Below are positions 33,781-34,154 of a DNA stretch of 34,154 bases, piece after piece. The stretch covers positions 1 through 34,154 of the forward strand of contig JAUPKU010000144.1 in assembly GCA_030837285.1 (NCBI GenBank), in the 5' to 3' direction. Every line of letters begins with the position of its first letter. The stretch's first letter is position 1. The position numbers and the translations under genes are program-made. The DNA comes from Thermoproteota archaeon (GTDB lineage: Archaea > Thermoproteota > Bathyarchaeia > RBG-16-48-13 > GCA-020355125). Below the pieces are notes generated by a model. That model worked only from the letters and a program-made list of their open reading frames with translations, did no database searches and was not told where the DNA came from.

Positions 33781-34154
33781 GGCGATTCCGGAATCTTTTA
33801 AACTACGCCTTGAACTGCATACAGAGATACAGAATCAGAACCATCGTCATCCTAGTTTGCTTAGGGGTTTCCGCTTCAGTTTTCTCTTCGATTGCTTTTA
33901 TTAAGGATGGCTTGACTGCTCAGGGTGTCTTGAGCCTGAAGTATGCCCCAGACATTACGGTCCAAGGCATATCAAACGGACGTCAAACACCCGTGGACAT
34001 AAGTAATGTAGGTTATATTCAGGAGGCCCCAGGAGTAAGCCTGGTTGAGGAGCGGATATGGGGTTACGGCAACATCGGAAATACGCTCCTCGTTATTGTA
34101 GGAATTGATGTGGCAAACCCAATGCTGAATCAGTCAAACGCGTTTCCATTAGAA
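33777..34154 (+). CDS. FtsX/MacB-type ABC transporter permease, N-terminal part (cut by window edge)
   Basis: An open frame of 126 codons from ATG 33777 to the end of the window. The ATG is seven bases after AAGGAGTG and overlaps the previous stop in ATGA. It begins with a basic segment (MRRFRNLLNYALNCIQRYRI) and one membrane helix (RTIVILVCLGVSASVFSS), then an outside domain with APDITVQGISNGRQTPVDIS, EAPGVSLVEERIWGYG and LLVIVGIDV. This is the layout of the MacB periplasmic-core/FtsX permease family. An ATP-binding partner is expected downstream. Its place behind the NosL-like gene suggests export or delivery linked to the cysteine proteins, loosely comparable to NosDFY-L clusters. Confidence 0.8.
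   Translation, partial: MRRFRNLLNYALNCIQRYRIRTIVILVCLGVSASVFSSIAFIKDGLTAQGVLSLKYAPDITVQGISNGRQTPVDISNVGYIQEAPGVSLVEERIWGYGNIGNTLLVIVGIDVANPMLNQSNAFPLE

Noticed and set aside
1-34154. Search for tRNA, rRNA, CRISPR repeats, IS elements and att sites
   Set aside because: The TTCGAA/GTTCGAA T-loop-like sequences found lie within coding genes and show no cloverleaf; no spaced repeats, transposase or integrase was seen.

Overview
The window is an archaeal chromosome segment. The evidence is ribosomal protein S30e, the archaeal amidotransferase GatD/GatE, archaeal Trm1, archaeal-type Elp3 (radical SAM plus acetyltransferase), a GTPase-dead SelB-like factor, a THEP1 NTPase, BRE/TATA-like promoters and several probable leaderless starts. 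The gene mix suggests the TACK side of the Archaea, possibly Bathyarchaeia, but the sequence alone does not settle the lineage. No rRNA, tRNA, CRISPR array, IS element or integrase was seen. Start codons are often TTG or GTG, and Shine-Dalgarno (SD) matches help choose between them.

Layout. 1-6.9 kb: tail of an unknown protein, a SnoaL/NTF2-like protein, a PflX-like radical SAM protein, the RrmJ/FtsJ methyltransferase, rubrerythrin, a peptidase-U32 family protein and the SelB-like factor. 7-15.3 kb: an MFS transporter, Trm1 behind a frameshifted THEP1 NTPase, gatD-gatE, a radical SAM protein and an orphan ECF S component. 15.3-24 kb: a HypE-like protein, proC, and a complete trp operon on the minus strand in the order trpE-G-D-C-F-B-A, with 4-base ATGA overlaps at four of six junctions. 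24.1-29.5 kb (all minus): elp3, S30e, NAD kinase, a small helical protein, RNase HII and prephenate dehydratase. 29.6-30.6 kb: a small unknown protein and a CARDB surface protein. 31.0 kb to the end: an operon with a duplicated NosL/TRASH-like cysteine protein, a C-x2-C polytopic membrane protein, two small anchored exported proteins and the start of an FtsX/MacB-type ABC permease.

How they fit together. The trp operon supplies every step from chorismate to tryptophan; proC and pheA add proline and phenylalanine synthesis. RrmJ, Trm1, Elp3 and the U32 protein are RNA modification enzymes or likely ones, near translation genes (S30e, GatDE, SelB-like). The last operon looks like an envelope system for copper or another soft metal, or for thiols.

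Two points stand out. (1) The trpE reading frame extends about 60 codons upstream of its first usable start and has no canonical start codon there. A well-placed SD and ATG instead open a 9-codon ORF whose only Trp codon sits in the context CTT TGG C, and a +1 slip exactly there enters the trpE frame. This resembles the bacterial prfB frameshift site, with a hungry Trp codon in place of the stop. A single-base assembly error is the main rival explanation, especially because the THEP1 gene also carries a one-base frame break. (2) The tandem NosL-like protein has a 143-residue internal repeat and heads an apparently uncharacterised membrane operon.
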